A stretch of DNA of 64,000 nt from Spiroplasma endosymbiont of Crioceris asparagi. GTDB taxonomy: Bacteria > Bacillota_I > Bacilli_A > Mycoplasmatales > Mycoplasmataceae. Made by a program: the position numbers and the translations under genes. Location: positions 434,001-498,000 of the forward strand of contig NZ_OZ026475.1 of NCBI RefSeq assembly GCF_964020035.1. Direction: 5' to 3'. Numbering within the stretch: position 1 is the stretch's first letter; each line of letters starts with the position of its first letter. Below the pieces are notes generated by a model. That model ran no database searches and had not been told where the DNA came from. It saw only the letters and a list, made by a program, of their open reading frames with translations. Of this stretch, positions 45,318-55,778 are shown one piece after another.

Positions 45318-47603
45318 TTAGTAAATATTATAAAATCTTTGCCCTTTGTCATTAGTTGCATCACATTTTGTCATAATTCAATAAGGTCTTTCTGAAGTAC
45401 CAATATTTTTTCATTGTACATTATATTTAAAGTTAACTTTTTTATAATCTTCAATATTTCCTAGTCCGTCATAATTTTTTAATTTTTCTTCAGGTGTTTT
45501 ACCAAAAGAATCATCTAAATTTTTTAAACCCATAACCCCTGTTTTTCTATCAGAATCTAGAGCATCATTTTTAATATCTGGTTTTTCTGTTTGATATGGA
45601 TTGAAATTATTTTTTGCTAATTCTTTTGAAGTAACTCCATCATTTTTAGTTACTTTTGAAGCCATTGATGTACTATCACCATTACCAGTGTAATTAATTT
45701 CAAATTCTAGTGTATTTCCTGAATCTTTTGAATTATTTTTTGTAAAATGAATTTTTGATTTAGTTCAATAATCATCTTCTGTAATGTATTGTAAAATATT
45801 TTCAAATGGTTCTTGCATTTGACTATTAACTTGATTTGTTAATGAATTTAATAATATTGAAATTGCATTGTCTTGTGATTTTTTCTCAATTCCAGACATA
45901 TCTGAAAATCCATTATAAAGCTTTTCAATTAATGAATCCTTAGAAGGTTTTCCATTATTATAACCAAGAACTTCATTCATAAATTGCACTTTAGTTGTAG
46001 GATCTAGACTTGTAAATGAATTTTTATTTTGAGGATCTAATTTTTGAATTGTTTTTGATATTTCACTATCATTACCTTTTTCATATGCTGTTATAAAAAA
46101 TTTTAAAATTCCTGATAATCCTGTTCAAAATTGATTTCATTTATCTTCATTTGCAAAAGCATTTGCAATTGATTCTTTAATATAGCCCTTAGCTTCTCCA
46201 TTTATATTGTTAAATATTGAATTTTTTGTTTTATCAGTTTCTTTTAAAGAATTTAAAAATATTTCTTTATTTTTTGCATCTGATAAAACTTGTGAAACAA
46301 CAGAAAATAATTCTTGTAGCCCTTTTACTCCACTTTTTTTATTATCTGCTGCAAAATATTCTTCCATTGTTGGGTGAACTATTCCTGCCAAACCAGATTT
46401 ATAATCATTTTTTAAATCCTTTGTAATACCTTCAAACTCTTCTTGTTTAACTAATGTAGTTTCTAAAGCATCTAAAAATCAATATGATAATTTTGTAGTT
46501 ATCATTCTTGCATTGGGCGCAAAAATGTTACCAATATTACCTTTAAAAATTGGAAATAAGTAGTCAAGAGTTGAAACTAGATTTTTTAATCCATCTTCAC
46601 TATTATTTATAGAACTAAATAAACTAGTCAATTCTGTTCCATTAGAAATAACGTTTACACTACCAATTGTGTTAAACAATTTTGCACCTGCTGTATCAAA
46701 TTTTTGTGCTTTTGTAAAGAAATCATCAGTTATTGTAGCTCCTATTTCTCCTGATTGATTTTTTTTATTTACATCTCCAATTTTGTCTAATGTAATACCT
46801 TTATTTTTTCAATAATCATCATTTCTTAATTTTTTTGAAATATCAGAACCAGATGCACCTTTATTCGCAATTATAGTATTGTAGTAAAGTCAACCACTAC
46901 CATTTGTATAAGCCGGAGTTTTTGTTGCTGGTCCACCACTCGCTGATGTACTTTGAGCGCTATCTCCCATGTAACCTTTATTCAACAAATAATTTGTTAA
47001 TGGTCCAGTATCTTGAATACCTCATGACATATCAGCTGTTGTTGGATCTAGTGTCATGTCTTTTGAATACCCAGCATAATAACCCTGTGCTTTTCCACCA
47101 TTTATTTTATTGTCTGTTGCATCTTGATTAAAAGTATCTAAAAACCCATCTTTTCCATCAGGATTTGTATAAAATTTGTCATTATACATTTTCATAATGT
47201 AACTAGCATATGACCCACCATATCCATCTTGATCCATTTTATTAAAGATTGGTGCTAAATTTTGTGCATAGTTACTTACTTTAGCAAATGAAACAGTTTT
47301 TCCATCATGTTGAAATGTTTTTGGGAAAAATTCTGCAGTCATTTTAGGTGTTAATAAACTAGAAAGTGTTTCATTTAAATTTATATTTAAATTTTCATGT
47401 CTAGAAGTTAAAATAACTCTTGACATGAATTCTAGTGAATCATAAGTATTTTTTAAATTATCTGTTAGTTTGCTATATGAATCATCTGATGAATTATCTT
47501 TTTTACCATCATCTTTGGTTTTATCTTTACCGCATGAGATTGTAGTAATGATTGGAGTTGATATTAATGCTAATGCCATAAGGCTTGATAATAATTTTTT
47601 CAT
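45318..47603 (-). CDS. Large surface lipoprotein, 761 aa
   Basis: Predicted lipoprotein: a basic N-terminus, hydrophobic core and lipobox TISC put the acylated Cys at residue 24, followed by a charged Lys/Asp/Ser linker. The rest is extracellular, rich in Asn, Lys, Ser and Gly, without recognisable enzymatic motifs. TGA codons are Trp throughout. A promoter with TTGAAA and TACAAT lies upstream and GGAGAA precedes the start. It ends 10 bases before the giant FtsX permease, and the two probably form a substrate-receptor/permease or surface-protein maturation pair. The sequence could be a family of mollicute lineage lipoproteins; no function is named. Confidence 0.8.
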
Positions 47604-47631
47604 AATTTTAATTCTCCATTAAGTTTATATA

Positions 47632-47659
47632 ATTGTAACTCAATTTTTAACATTTTCAA
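47632..47659 (-). promoter_or_regulatory. Promoter of the lipoprotein-permease operon
   Basis: TTGAAA (-35) and TACAAT (-10) with 16-base spacing on the minus strand, about 30 bases before the lipoprotein start. The rest of the 237-base gap is A+T rich with a small palindrome AAACTTTAAAGTTT near 47698. Confidence 0.65.
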
Positions 47660-47805
47660 GAAAAATAAATTTGCTCATTTATTATGATTTTTGAAGTAAA
47701 CTTTAAAGTTTATAAAGAAATTAATTGACTAAAGTAAAATGATCTTTGAATATTATTTTAGAATTATTTTAATAATAATTAATAAGATTATTTTGCAAAA
47801 AATAA

Positions 47806-47826
47806 AACACCACTAGCAGTGGTGTT
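47806..47826 (-). terminator. Terminator after the DprA-like gene
   Basis: AACACCACT and AGTGGTGTT form a 9-pair stem around a 3-base loop, followed on the minus strand by TTTATTTTTT. Confidence 0.85.
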
Positions 47827-47840
47827 GATAAGTTATTAAT

Positions 47841-48395
47841 TTAAGAAATATTTATTAATTTGTTTTTTTCTAAAGCATATTCTCAAATACTTTTATTAAA
47901 CATACTTGTGTCATTTTCTACAAATACTTTATCATTTAAACCAACAATTGTTCTTGTAATAAGATGTAGATAATTTTCATCTGTTAATTCACGCTTATTG
48001 TAAAATTCTGAAATAGCTACCTTATTGTTGATAATTGTTTCAGCTTTTAAATCATCACTAATTATTATTTGTTTATTAGAAATATTTTTTGTTTTGTTAT
48101 ACAAACAAACAACATCATCTGCTTTAACTTCTTTATCTTTCACTAAAGCAATTTTGTTATCTAATTTTAAAATGTTTTTATCACCTTTATAAAATAAAAC
48201 AAATGGTGGTTTGTAAACTTCTTTAAATCCTTCTGGATAGTCATTATCTAAAATAGTAATAAATTGATATTTAACATCATTAATAACTCTATTTAAATCT
48301 TCTTTAGCGATTTGTTCTTTTTCTTTTAAAGCACTATAAATTTTATCTCAATCGCCATTATATTTAATGGCAAAATATAAAAGAATTTTATTCAT
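47841..48395 (-). CDS. DprA-like protein, reduced, 184 aa
   Basis: Resembles the N-terminal part of DprA/Smf, the RecA loader in natural transformation. FITILDNDYPEGFKEVYKPPFVLFYKGD matches the family pattern in which YP..L, PP and LF..GN recur (here in parts DNDYPEGF and PPFVLFYKGD). The rest does not show the Rossmann motif GxRxxTxYG or a Gly-rich GGxxxGID, and the length is about half of a usual DprA. It may be a degenerate or specialised form. It overlaps the short SSB gene as TAATG and is followed by a strong terminator. TGA is used for two Trp codons. Confidence 0.65.
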
Positions 48396-48703
48396 TAATT
48401 ATAATTAACCACTTTGTTGGCAAATACTTCATTAAGATATTTAGTTTTATCTTGGGAAGCAAAAGAAATTAATCTTCCCTCAATTGACACTAATGAGTCT
48501 TCATAATAATCATCAACATACCCTAAAGTATTTGATCATGCTTTAACATTAATATAATCACTTTCATAACTACCATTTTTTGATTTAAAAGGTCTTTGTA
48601 CTTTTAATATTAATTTATATAGTTTTTTATTTTCATTTTTGTCATTTTCATAAATGATTTCTGGACTACCTATTAGTTGTCCCATTATTGTTACATTATT
48701 CAT
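48395..48703 (-). CDS. Short single-stranded DNA-binding protein (SSB/OB fold), 102 aa
   Basis: The OB-fold N-terminus MNNVTIMGQLIGSPEI, followed by YKLILKVQRPFKSKNGSYESDYINVKAW in family-like parts, places it in the SSB group. The C-terminal acidic tail that recruits partner proteins in canonical SSB is absent, and the protein ends at NKVVNYN. The start ATG 48703 follows GGGGGA. It is coupled to the DprA-like gene by a TAATG overlap. It is likely a second, accessory SSB rather than the replication SSB, which usually lies between rpsF and rpsR. Confidence 0.75.
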
Positions 48704-48790
48704 AAATCCCCCTAACATATATATCGTTAAGAAAATAAAACTATAGAAGCTTTTATATAAATAAAGTAAAATTAACTAATAGGAGAAAAA

Positions 48791-49054
48791 ATGGAAACTG
48801 AATTTTTAAAACTATTAGAAAAATTAACAAAAAATAATCCTGAGTTTAAATTAAGAAATCCTAATGATCAAGAAAATCATTTTTTAAAACAGTTTGAACA
48901 AAACGACCATTTAAGAACTGGGTTTATTTATAAATTTGTGAATACTAAAGGCATGATGTATATGTCACTTCCTTTAGCCCAATTATTAGCAGAGATTAAT
49001 CAATCAGGAGTAGATCAACAATTTTTGGTATACAAAGCATTGTTAATAAAATAA
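48791..49054 (+). CDS. Small conserved hypothetical protein, 87 aa
   Basis: An 87-residue soluble protein, not recognised. A helical charged N-terminus (FLKLLEKLTKNNPEFKLRNP) is followed by YMSLPLAQLLAEINQSGVDQQFLVYKALL, probably one compact domain. AGGAGAA precedes ATG 48791. It stands alone on the plus strand between divergent ssb and a convergent membrane protein, with a shared terminator. It contains no Trp codon. Confidence 0.6.
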   Translation: METEFLKLLEKLTKNNPEFKLRNPNDQENHFLKQFEQNDHLRTGFIYKFVNTKGMMYMSLPLAQLLAEINQSGVDQQFLVYKALLIK

Positions 49055-49079
49055 AAAAACTGCCAAATGCAGTTTTTTT
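49053..49079. terminator. Bidirectional terminator
   Basis: AAAAAAACTGC and GCAGTTTTTTT form a stem around CAAAT between two converging genes. Confidence 0.85.
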
Positions 49080-49090
49080 TATTTTATTGT

Positions 49091-49723
49091 TTATTCAATA
49101 GTATTTGATGATGAATTTGAATTTTGATCATTTGTTGTGTTAGTTTCATTTAATGGGTGTTTTACAAAATAATTTATTGTAAATAGAGGAATGATAGCTC
49201 CAATTACAGATAATAAAATTACTATAACGCTATTTATTGTGATTCATGCTTGTTTAACAAAATCATCATATATCGCTTCTGCTTCTTTTGAAGAATAACC
49301 AAAAATATATTTATAGGTTTCTATTATATTTAATCTGGCATCTTGTTTTGTGGCATTGTTTTTAAAAAGAACCATATAATCTCTAGTAATTAAATTAAGT
49401 ACTCCTATTAAAACAAATATTAATGAAACAATAGTTGTAGCAACTAAAATGAAATTAAATTTTTTTGTTTTATTAAAATAAGAACCAATTAAAGGTAATG
49501 GGATTGATAATCATGCAATTACAATTCCAAATACAATTAATAAATAAGATGTATTAAATGTGTCAATAATTTTACCTTCATCATTAATTCTGTCTAATAC
49601 AAACGTATTTAAATTTGGTAAGTTTAATTTTAAACCAATTCCAAGAAATGCTATTAATAATAATATTGCAAAAGCTAAAGAACTTGCTGCAATAATCATT
49701 GATTGTTTTGATACTTTATTCAT
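49091..49723 (-). CDS. Four-helix membrane protein, 210 aa
   Basis: Unrecognised. Four hydrophobic segments: AASSLAFAILLLIAFLGIG, LLIVFGIVIAWLSIPLPLI, ILVATTIVSLIFVLIGVL and INSVIVILLSVIGAIIPLF. A loop with DEGKIIDTFN lies between the first two, and the C-terminus is Asn/Ser rich. There is no lipobox. Start ATG 49723 follows AAAGGAG. It is monocistronic by position. The layout recalls small mollicute-specific membrane proteins, but no family is claimed. Confidence 0.6.
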
Positions 49724-49856
49724 ATAAACTCCTTTATATTAATTTATTTTACAAAAAAAATAAAATAAACAATAAATATTTCAAACATTTATAAGTGTAT
49801 TTTATTTTTTAATTTATTTAATAGTTTTAAGCTTATATTTATTTACTTTTTTTATA

Positions 49857-51533
49857 CTAAATTTCTTTTTTAAATTCTTTTACCATTTTTTCACATTTAA
49901 GTTCAGCATCTTGTTGTGAGTCACCAACACAAACAAAATAAACTTTAATTTTTGGTTCAGTTCCTGATGGTCTAATTGCAAATCAACTTTTATCTTTAAA
50001 ATAAAATTTTAAAAGATTTTGACCTGGCATATTATAAAGTCCATTAATATAATCTTCTATCATATCAATTTCAAAGCCGGCAAATGAAGTTAAATTACCA
50101 TTTCTAAATTTATTCATAATTGGATCAATTTTTGATTTTATTTCTTCTGGTTTAAAATTGAAGTTTAAAGTTTTAGTTACATAAAATCCATATTCTTTAT
50201 ATAAATCATTTAAAACATCGATTAATGTTTTGTTGTGATTAGTATGGAAGTATCATGCCATTTCACTTAACATAATTGCCGCTTGAATTCCATCTTTATC
50301 TAAAGTTGATTCATTCAACACATAACCATAACTTTCTTCATAAGCAAATACAAAATTTAAACCACGATCTTTTTCTTTTAAAATTTCAGAACCCATTCAT
50401 TTAAAACCTGTTAATGTTTTAATAATATTAACTTTATAACCCTCTTTAGCAATTCGGTCTCCCAAATCACTTGTTACAAAACTAGAATATAATGCTGGAT
50501 TTTTGGGCATGCGATTATTTAATTTTAGTTGTGATAATTTTCAATTAATTAACAATGGTCCTGTTTGATTACCGTCTAGTCTAATTCATTTACCTTTATG
50601 ATTTATTGCTAAACCAATACGATCAGCATCAGGATCAGTCATAATAATAATTGCTGCGTCATTATATGCTTGACCATATTTTTCTAATGGTATTTTTCAA
50701 GCGGGATCAAATTCTGGGTTTGGATTAACAACATTTTTAAATGTTTCATCAGCAAAGGCATGTTCTTCAACTTCAATAACTTCATATCCTGATTTTTTTA
50801 AAATTGTAGGTACAAACTCTGTTCCTGTTCCATTAACAGCAGAATAAATTAATTTAAAGTTTTCCCGTTTTTGATTTGGAAAAAATTGTAATCCTTCAAT
50901 CATCTTTAAATAATTATTGATAGTTGTTTGTGAAACAACTTCGATCAAGGCATCATTTTTTTTATATTTTCAATCTAAAATATTCATAATTTCATTCATA
51001 ATTTCTGAAATTTCTTTAGTGTCTTCATCAATTAATTGACAACCAAATTCATCATAAATTTTATATCCATTATATTCGGCTGGATTATGTGATGCTGTAA
51101 TCACAATCCCTCCGATTGCATTAAGGTCTTTAACTGCAAATGAAACTACAGGTGTTGGTTTCATTTCATTATTTTTAAATAAATACGCTTTGATTCCAAA
51201 ACTAGTCAAAATTTCTGCTACTTCTTTTGCAAATCTTTCAGAGTTATGTCTATTATCGTGACCGACAACAACACCTCTTTCTAAATTGTTTGGATATTTT
51301 CTTTGTAAAAGTTTTGCATATGAAATTGTTACTTTTTTAATTGTGTAAATATTAAATCTTCCAGGACCCGCACCAAGAACTCCCCTAATACCTGCTGTTC
51401 CAAATTCAAGTTCAATATTAAAAGCAGCATTCAATTCTTCATCTGATGCTTTATTTAACATTGCTTTTACTTCTTCATCCAACATTTCATTATTTTTTCA
51501 TTGTAAATAAACTGGATTTTTTTTATTAAACAT
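49857..51533 (-). CDS. Phosphoglucomutase/phosphomannomutase, 558 aa
   Basis: Alpha-D-phosphohexomutase that interconverts hexose-1-P and hexose-6-P. ITASHNPAEYNGYK holds the phosphoserine at about residue 148, DPDADRIG binds magnesium, EESYGY recognises the sugar, and RPSGTEPKIK binds phosphate. The length and FGTAGIRG near the start fit the Firmicute PgcA/ManB type. Start ATG 51533 overlaps the rnhB stop region by 8 bases. It probably supplies sugar phosphates for glycolipids or other surface glycans. The exact substrate (glucose, mannose, or also deoxyribose) is not determined. Confidence 0.93.
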
Positions 51534-52143
51534 TTTTCTCCTTAATTAACTTAATTGGTTTATAACTTAATCGATGAACTGGTAAAATACCAAGTTTTGT
51601 TGTTGCTTCAATATGAGATTTTGTACAATACCCTTTATGATTTTTAAAACCATAACCTGGTCATTTATGTTCATAATTAGTTAATATACGATCTCGATAT
51701 ACTTTTGCAATAATTGAAGCACAAGCAATTGAAAAACTTTTATAATCACCTTTAATAATGGAATTAATTTCATAACCATCAATAACAATTTTTTCAGCAT
51801 CAACTAAACACATTTCTGGTTTAACCTTTAACTTCTTAATTGTATCTATCATTCCTAATTGACTAGCTCGCTTAGGATTTAATTTATCGACGTTTTGAGC
51901 ATCATATTCACAAATACTATAACTAATACAATTTTCTATAATTAAGTCATATAGTGATTCTCTCATAGTCTCAGACAACAATTTTGAGTCTTTAATGCGT
52001 GTATCAAAAAAGTCTTCTTTCATTATAATGCTTGCAACAACAATTGGTCCTGCCATTGCTCCCCGACCAACTTCATCACTACCACTTAATATTTTAATAT
52101 TATATTGATTACGAATTTGATTATCAAAGTCTCACAATTTCAT
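51526..52143 (-). CDS. rnhB: Ribonuclease HII, 205 aa
   Basis: It removes ribonucleotides from RNA-DNA hybrids. The catalytic start SDEVGRGAMAGP has the family GxDExGRG acids, followed by KDSKLLS, VDAEKIVID with a further Asp, and SIACASIIAKVYRDR. The start ATG 52143 overlaps the rbgA stop as TAATG, and the gene overlaps the mutase by 8 bases. The rbgA-rnhB order is as in many Firmicutes. TGA encodes Trp near both ends. Confidence 0.95.
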
Positions 52144-53132
52144 TATCACTCAATACCATTTTCAAAATCTGATGTTGAATTAGGATCAATTTCTTCACCA
52201 TCATTGATTAATGTTTCTTCAATAGCTGTTGGTTCACCAATATTAAGTGGTGATTCATAAGAAATTTTCTGCAATTTATTATTAATTAAATCATTTATAA
52301 ATAAATCAATTGCTTTATTCACATTTGGCATATCATTAAAAACAAACATATTTTTACGTTTAGCAATTTCTTCAAATAATTTAAAGGCATCTTCATAGCT
52401 AATTGGTCTTGGTAATTGTTTTTTAATATCATATCTATTTTCTATAACGTTTGGGTACACTTCATAAATGTATCGCATCATTCTTGCTGCCAATCTTTCT
52501 TTTGGAACAACATTAATATTAATTGCATTAACAGCAGCACAATTAAAGGCAACTAGTTCGCTTTCAAATTTTGAAGGCAAAACACCTGGAGTATCGTATA
52601 GATTAATGCTATCTGTTAAAACAAATCTTTGTAATCCTTTTGTAATTCCTGGCATATTAGCAATTTTAATTTTCTTATTTTTAACAACTCTAGAAATAAC
52701 AGTTGATTTTCCTACATTGGGAATTCCTAAAATCATGACATTTATTTCAGGATTATCAATTCCCCTTTTTTCTTGTTTTTTTCGACTTTTAGCAGTTAAC
52801 TTTTCAATTAATTTAATAAACTCTTTAGTAATTGGTTTTTTATGATCTTTAATTACAAAACATTTATTACCCTGTTTTTCAAACACACTAATTCATTTTC
52901 TAGTAACGCTTTCATCTGCTAAATCATTTTTTGTAAATATCATTAATTTATTTTTATCACTTTGTTTGATAATTTTTTTAATCATTGGATTTTGAGTTGA
53001 ATATGGTGCTCTTGCATCAACAACTTCAATAATCAAATCAACTCACTTTAACATTTGCTCAACTTTTTTTAAAGTTTTGTTCATGTGTCCAGGGAATCAA
53101 TTAAAACTTTTTTTATCGCTAATTATTTCCAT
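52143..53132 (-). CDS. rbgA: Ribosome assembly GTPase RbgA (YlqF), 329 aa
   Basis: Circularly permuted GTPase needed for late 50S assembly. The N-terminal NWFPGHMNKTLK is diagnostic. G4-like TKNDLAD comes first, then G1 GIPNVGKSTVISR and G3 DTPGVLPSK, the permuted order of the YlqF group. A C-terminal RNA-binding helical domain follows. Several TGA Trp codons are used. Start ATG 53132 has AAGGTG upstream. It is followed by rnhB with overlap and is divergent from the plus-strand gene at 53231. Confidence 0.95.
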
Positions 53133-53230
53133 ATTTAACACCTTCAATTATTTTTGTTTATTTATATTATAATTAATAATGTATTAATAGTTGTTAAAAT
53201 ATTTAACAAAATATTTAAGAAGGTTTATTT

Positions 53231-53665
53231 ATGAAAAATGAAAAAAAGTATTTGTCGATTTTAGAATACAAGAATGTAACTAGGCCAGCAGTCATTGAAG
53301 ATTTTGTAGAAGATATTAAAATAACATTTGAAGCTATTTCAACTAATCTAAATATAATGACTTATTTTAATATGATTTGTTTTGATTTATATGGTTTTGA
53401 ATTTGACAAAATGAAAAAAACTCATGGTATACAATTACAAGATGAAGATGAAGATGAATTAAACTTAACTTATTTAGAAGTTTTGTATAACTTGATTGCC
53501 CAAATTCATATTAGAAAATTAAAATACACAGACCAAGTTGGTTATGATTTATACATATTGCCATTAAAAATAAAAAAATATTTAAACAGCAAAGGTTACA
53601 ACTTAATAACTAGTGAAAATGCTAGAGGTGTTAAGTGTTTTAAATTAGAATTAATTGAAGAATAA
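53231..53665 (+). CDS. Conserved hypothetical protein, 144 aa
   Basis: An unrecognised soluble protein, helical and acidic in the middle (QLQDEDEDELNLTYLEVLYNL). It has no membrane segments or Trp. AGAAGG precedes ATG 53231. It stands alone on the plus strand between rbgA and the convergent DJ-1 gene, and both ends share the terminator at 53664-53694. The regular pattern of Tyr, Leu and Lys in the C-terminal half suggests a folded small domain. Confidence 0.6.
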   Translation: MKNEKKYLSILEYKNVTRPAVIEDFVEDIKITFEAISTNLNIMTYFNMICFDLYGFEFDKMKKTHGIQLQDEDEDELNLTYLEVLYNLIAQIHIRKLKYTDQVGYDLYILPLKIKKYLNSKGYNLITSENARGVKCFKLELIEE

Positions 53666-53694
53666 AAAAATAATGACATTAGTCATTATTTTTT
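53664..53694. terminator. Bidirectional terminator
   Basis: AATAATGAC and GTCATTATT pair around ATTA with A and T runs outside. The end of the DJ-1 family gene lies within the hairpin. Confidence 0.85.
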
Positions 53695-54368
53695 GTTAAT
53701 TCATTTAATAATCATTCTGCAACAAGTTTTGCTGATTGCGGATTTTGACCTGTAATAATTCTGTCATCTTTAACAACAAATGGTTTAAATGGTGACTCAA
53801 TAATAAATTTTGCTTCATTTTCTTTTCCAACTTTTTCATTTGAAAATGGTACTAGCATTTCTTTTTTGCTCAAAATTTCTTCTTGATCAGTAAATCCTGT
53901 AATTTCTTTATCTTTAATAAAGTAATTACCTTTTTTATCTTTCATTCATAAAAGTCCTGCTACACCATGACATACAGAAGTAATAAATCCATCATTTTTA
54001 TAAATTTCTAATGCTAATTTATCTAATGCTTCATTTTTTGCAAAGTCTCACATCACACCATGACCACCAGTATAATAAATTGCAGCATAATCTTTTGGAT
54101 TAACATCTGATGGTGTTAAAGAATTTTGAATTGCTCTTTCTTGAAAATCTTTAGAATTTAAAATTTCCAAATCTCTTTCTGTAGCAAAACTCATTCCCAC
54201 TGGATCCAAAGGAACTCTTCCCCCTTTTGGACTAATATAGTCTATTAAAAAGTCTTCACCTTGCATAATATCTACAAAATCTGTTGCTTCACTTAATCAA
54301 AGTCCTGTTTTTACATCACTATTTCCATAGTGATCAATATTTGTTAATACTACTAATATTTTTTTCAT
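53679..54368 (-). CDS. DJ-1/PfpI family protein (class I glutamine amidotransferase-like), 229 aa
   Basis: Member of the DJ-1/ThiJ/PfpI superfamily, probably the Hsp31/glyoxalase III-like branch. The nucleophile elbow reads SVCHGVAGL with the Cys, YYTGGHGVMWD is the GGHG element before it, and an N-terminal KILVVLTNID strand is followed by an inserted cap (SPKGGRVPLDP). It could detoxify methylglyoxal or act as a chaperone; substrate is not shown. Start ATG 54368 lacks a clear ribosome site and follows ffh after 15 bases, so it may depend on ffh translation. A palindrome lies at the ffh stop. TGA codons encode Trp. Confidence 0.85.
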
Positions 54369-54379
54369 ATGTTTTATTT

Positions 54380-54398
54380 GGATTTAAAATTTAAATCC
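54380..54398. repeat. Palindrome at the ffh stop codon
   Basis: GGATTTAAA-A-TTTAAATCC, covering the last ffh codons and stop. No T run follows on the minus strand, so it is more likely an RNA-stability or translation-coupling element than a terminator. Confidence 0.5.
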
Positions 54399-55733
54399 AT
54401 TGCCTCCTCCAAAATTTGGCATTCTTCCTGATTTCATTTGTTTTGTCATTTCCAAAACTTGTTTTTTTGCTTTATCAAATTGATTTACTAAATCATTTAA
54501 TTCTTTTTCTGTTCTTCCTGAACCTTTAATAATTCTTTTTTTACGGTTAAGAGCTTTCAATAATCTCGGTTCTCTTCGTTCCTTAATTGTCATTGAATTC
54601 ATTAAAATATTTGCCACTCGAAATCTCTCTTGTGCTTTTTCAATTTGTGATTCATTTATTTTGCCGTTCATTCCTGGAATCATCTTCATTAATCCACCAA
54701 AAGAACCCATTTTTGTTAATTGTTCTAATTGATTTCTTAAATCTTCTAAGTCAAATTGACCAGTCATCATCCTTCTCATGGTTTTTTCCATGGTTCTTTT
54801 ATCAACAACACTTGAGGCTTTCTCAAACAATGTTTCAACATCACCAAGACCCATAATACGGTCTGCCATACGTTTTGGATAAAACTCTGACAAGGCACTA
54901 ATTTTTTCACCTTCACCAATAAATTTAATTGGTAATTTAGTTATATAAGAAATGGAAATTGCTGCTCCACCACGTGTGTCTCCATCAAGTTTAGTAACAA
55001 TTACCCCTGTTAGTTTCAATAATTTATCAAACTCTTGAGTAACATTAATAATGTCTTGACCAGTCATTCCATCAACTGTTAAAAGTATTTCTGATGGTGA
55101 AGTTAATTTTCTTAATTCGTTTAACTCATTCATTAAATTTTTATCAATTTGTAAACGACCAGCAGTATCTAAAATAACAACATCATATTTATTAGTGTTA
55201 GCAAATTCCATTGCTTCTTTTGCTGTTTTAATTGGATCTTGTTTCCCTTTTTCAAAAACATCTAATCCATTTTTATTAGCTATTTCAACCAATTGATCAA
55301 TTGCTCCAGGTCTATAAATATCTAGAGCTACAAGTAAAACTTTTTTGTTTTGTTTTTTAACAAAATGAGAAAGTTTGGCAGCTGTTGTTGTTTTCCCAGC
55401 CCCTTGTAAACCAACCATCATAAAAGTACTTGGTTTTGCAGACATATTTAGAGGTTTCTTTTGTTCTCCTAAAATATTTACTAACTCTGCATGAACAATT
55501 TTAACCATTTGTTGATCGGCTCTAACACCCTCTTCAATGGCTGTTCCAATTGCTTTAGATTCAATGTTTTTAATTAATTGTTTAACTACATCAATGTTAA
55601 CGTCAGCTTCTAAAAGAGAAAGTCTAATTTCTCTTAATGTTTCTTTTATATTTTCTTCATTAAGAACAGATTTCTTTAAATTTTTTTCAATTGACTTTTG
55701 AACTCTTTTGGCTAAAAAATCTCCAAATCCCAT
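54384..55733 (-). CDS. ffh: Signal recognition particle protein Ffh, 449 aa
   Basis: GTPase that binds signal peptides and 4.5S RNA to target membrane proteins. The N domain is followed by the G domain with GLQGAGKTT, DTAGRLQ and TKLDGDTRGGA, then the Met-rich M domain (MRRMMTGQFDLEDLRNQL and SGRTEKELNDLVNQF in part). The SRP RNA-binding sequence SGSG-type GSGRTEKE is visible. The full length of 449 matches the family. It follows rny by 45 bases. No TGA Trp occurs. Confidence 0.98.
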   Translation of the reverse strand: MGFGDFLAKRVQKSIEKNLKKSVLNEENIKETLREIRLSLLEADVNIDVVKQLIKNIESKAIGTAIEEGVRADQQMVKIVHAELVNILGEQKKPLNMSAKPSTFMMVGLQGAGKTTTAAKLSHFVKKQNKKVLLVALDIYRPGAIDQLVEIANKNGLDVFEKGKQDPIKTAKEAMEFANTNKYDVVILDTAGRLQIDKNLMNELNELRKLTSPSEILLTVDGMTGQDIINVTQEFDKLLKLTGVIVTKLDGDTRGGAAISISYITKLPIKFIGEGEKISALSEFYPKRMADRIMGLGDVETLFEKASSVVDKRTMEKTMRRMMTGQFDLEDLRNQLEQLTKMGSFGGLMKMIPGMNGKINESQIEKAQERFRVANILMNSMTIKERREPRLLKALNRKKRIIKGSGRTEKELNDLVNQFDKAKKQVLEMTKQMKSGRMPNFGGGNGFKF

Positions 55734-55778
55734 AACTATATTTCTCCTTACATTATTAAAATTATAGCAATTTTAATG

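Noticed and set aside
47604-47805. Gap with possible small gene
   Set aside because: Only A+T-rich sequence, the lipoprotein promoter and a small palindrome; no frame with a start and ribosome site.
49724-49856. Possible terminator of the phosphohexomutase
   Set aside because: The stretch is A+T rich but no convincing stem with a T run was found.
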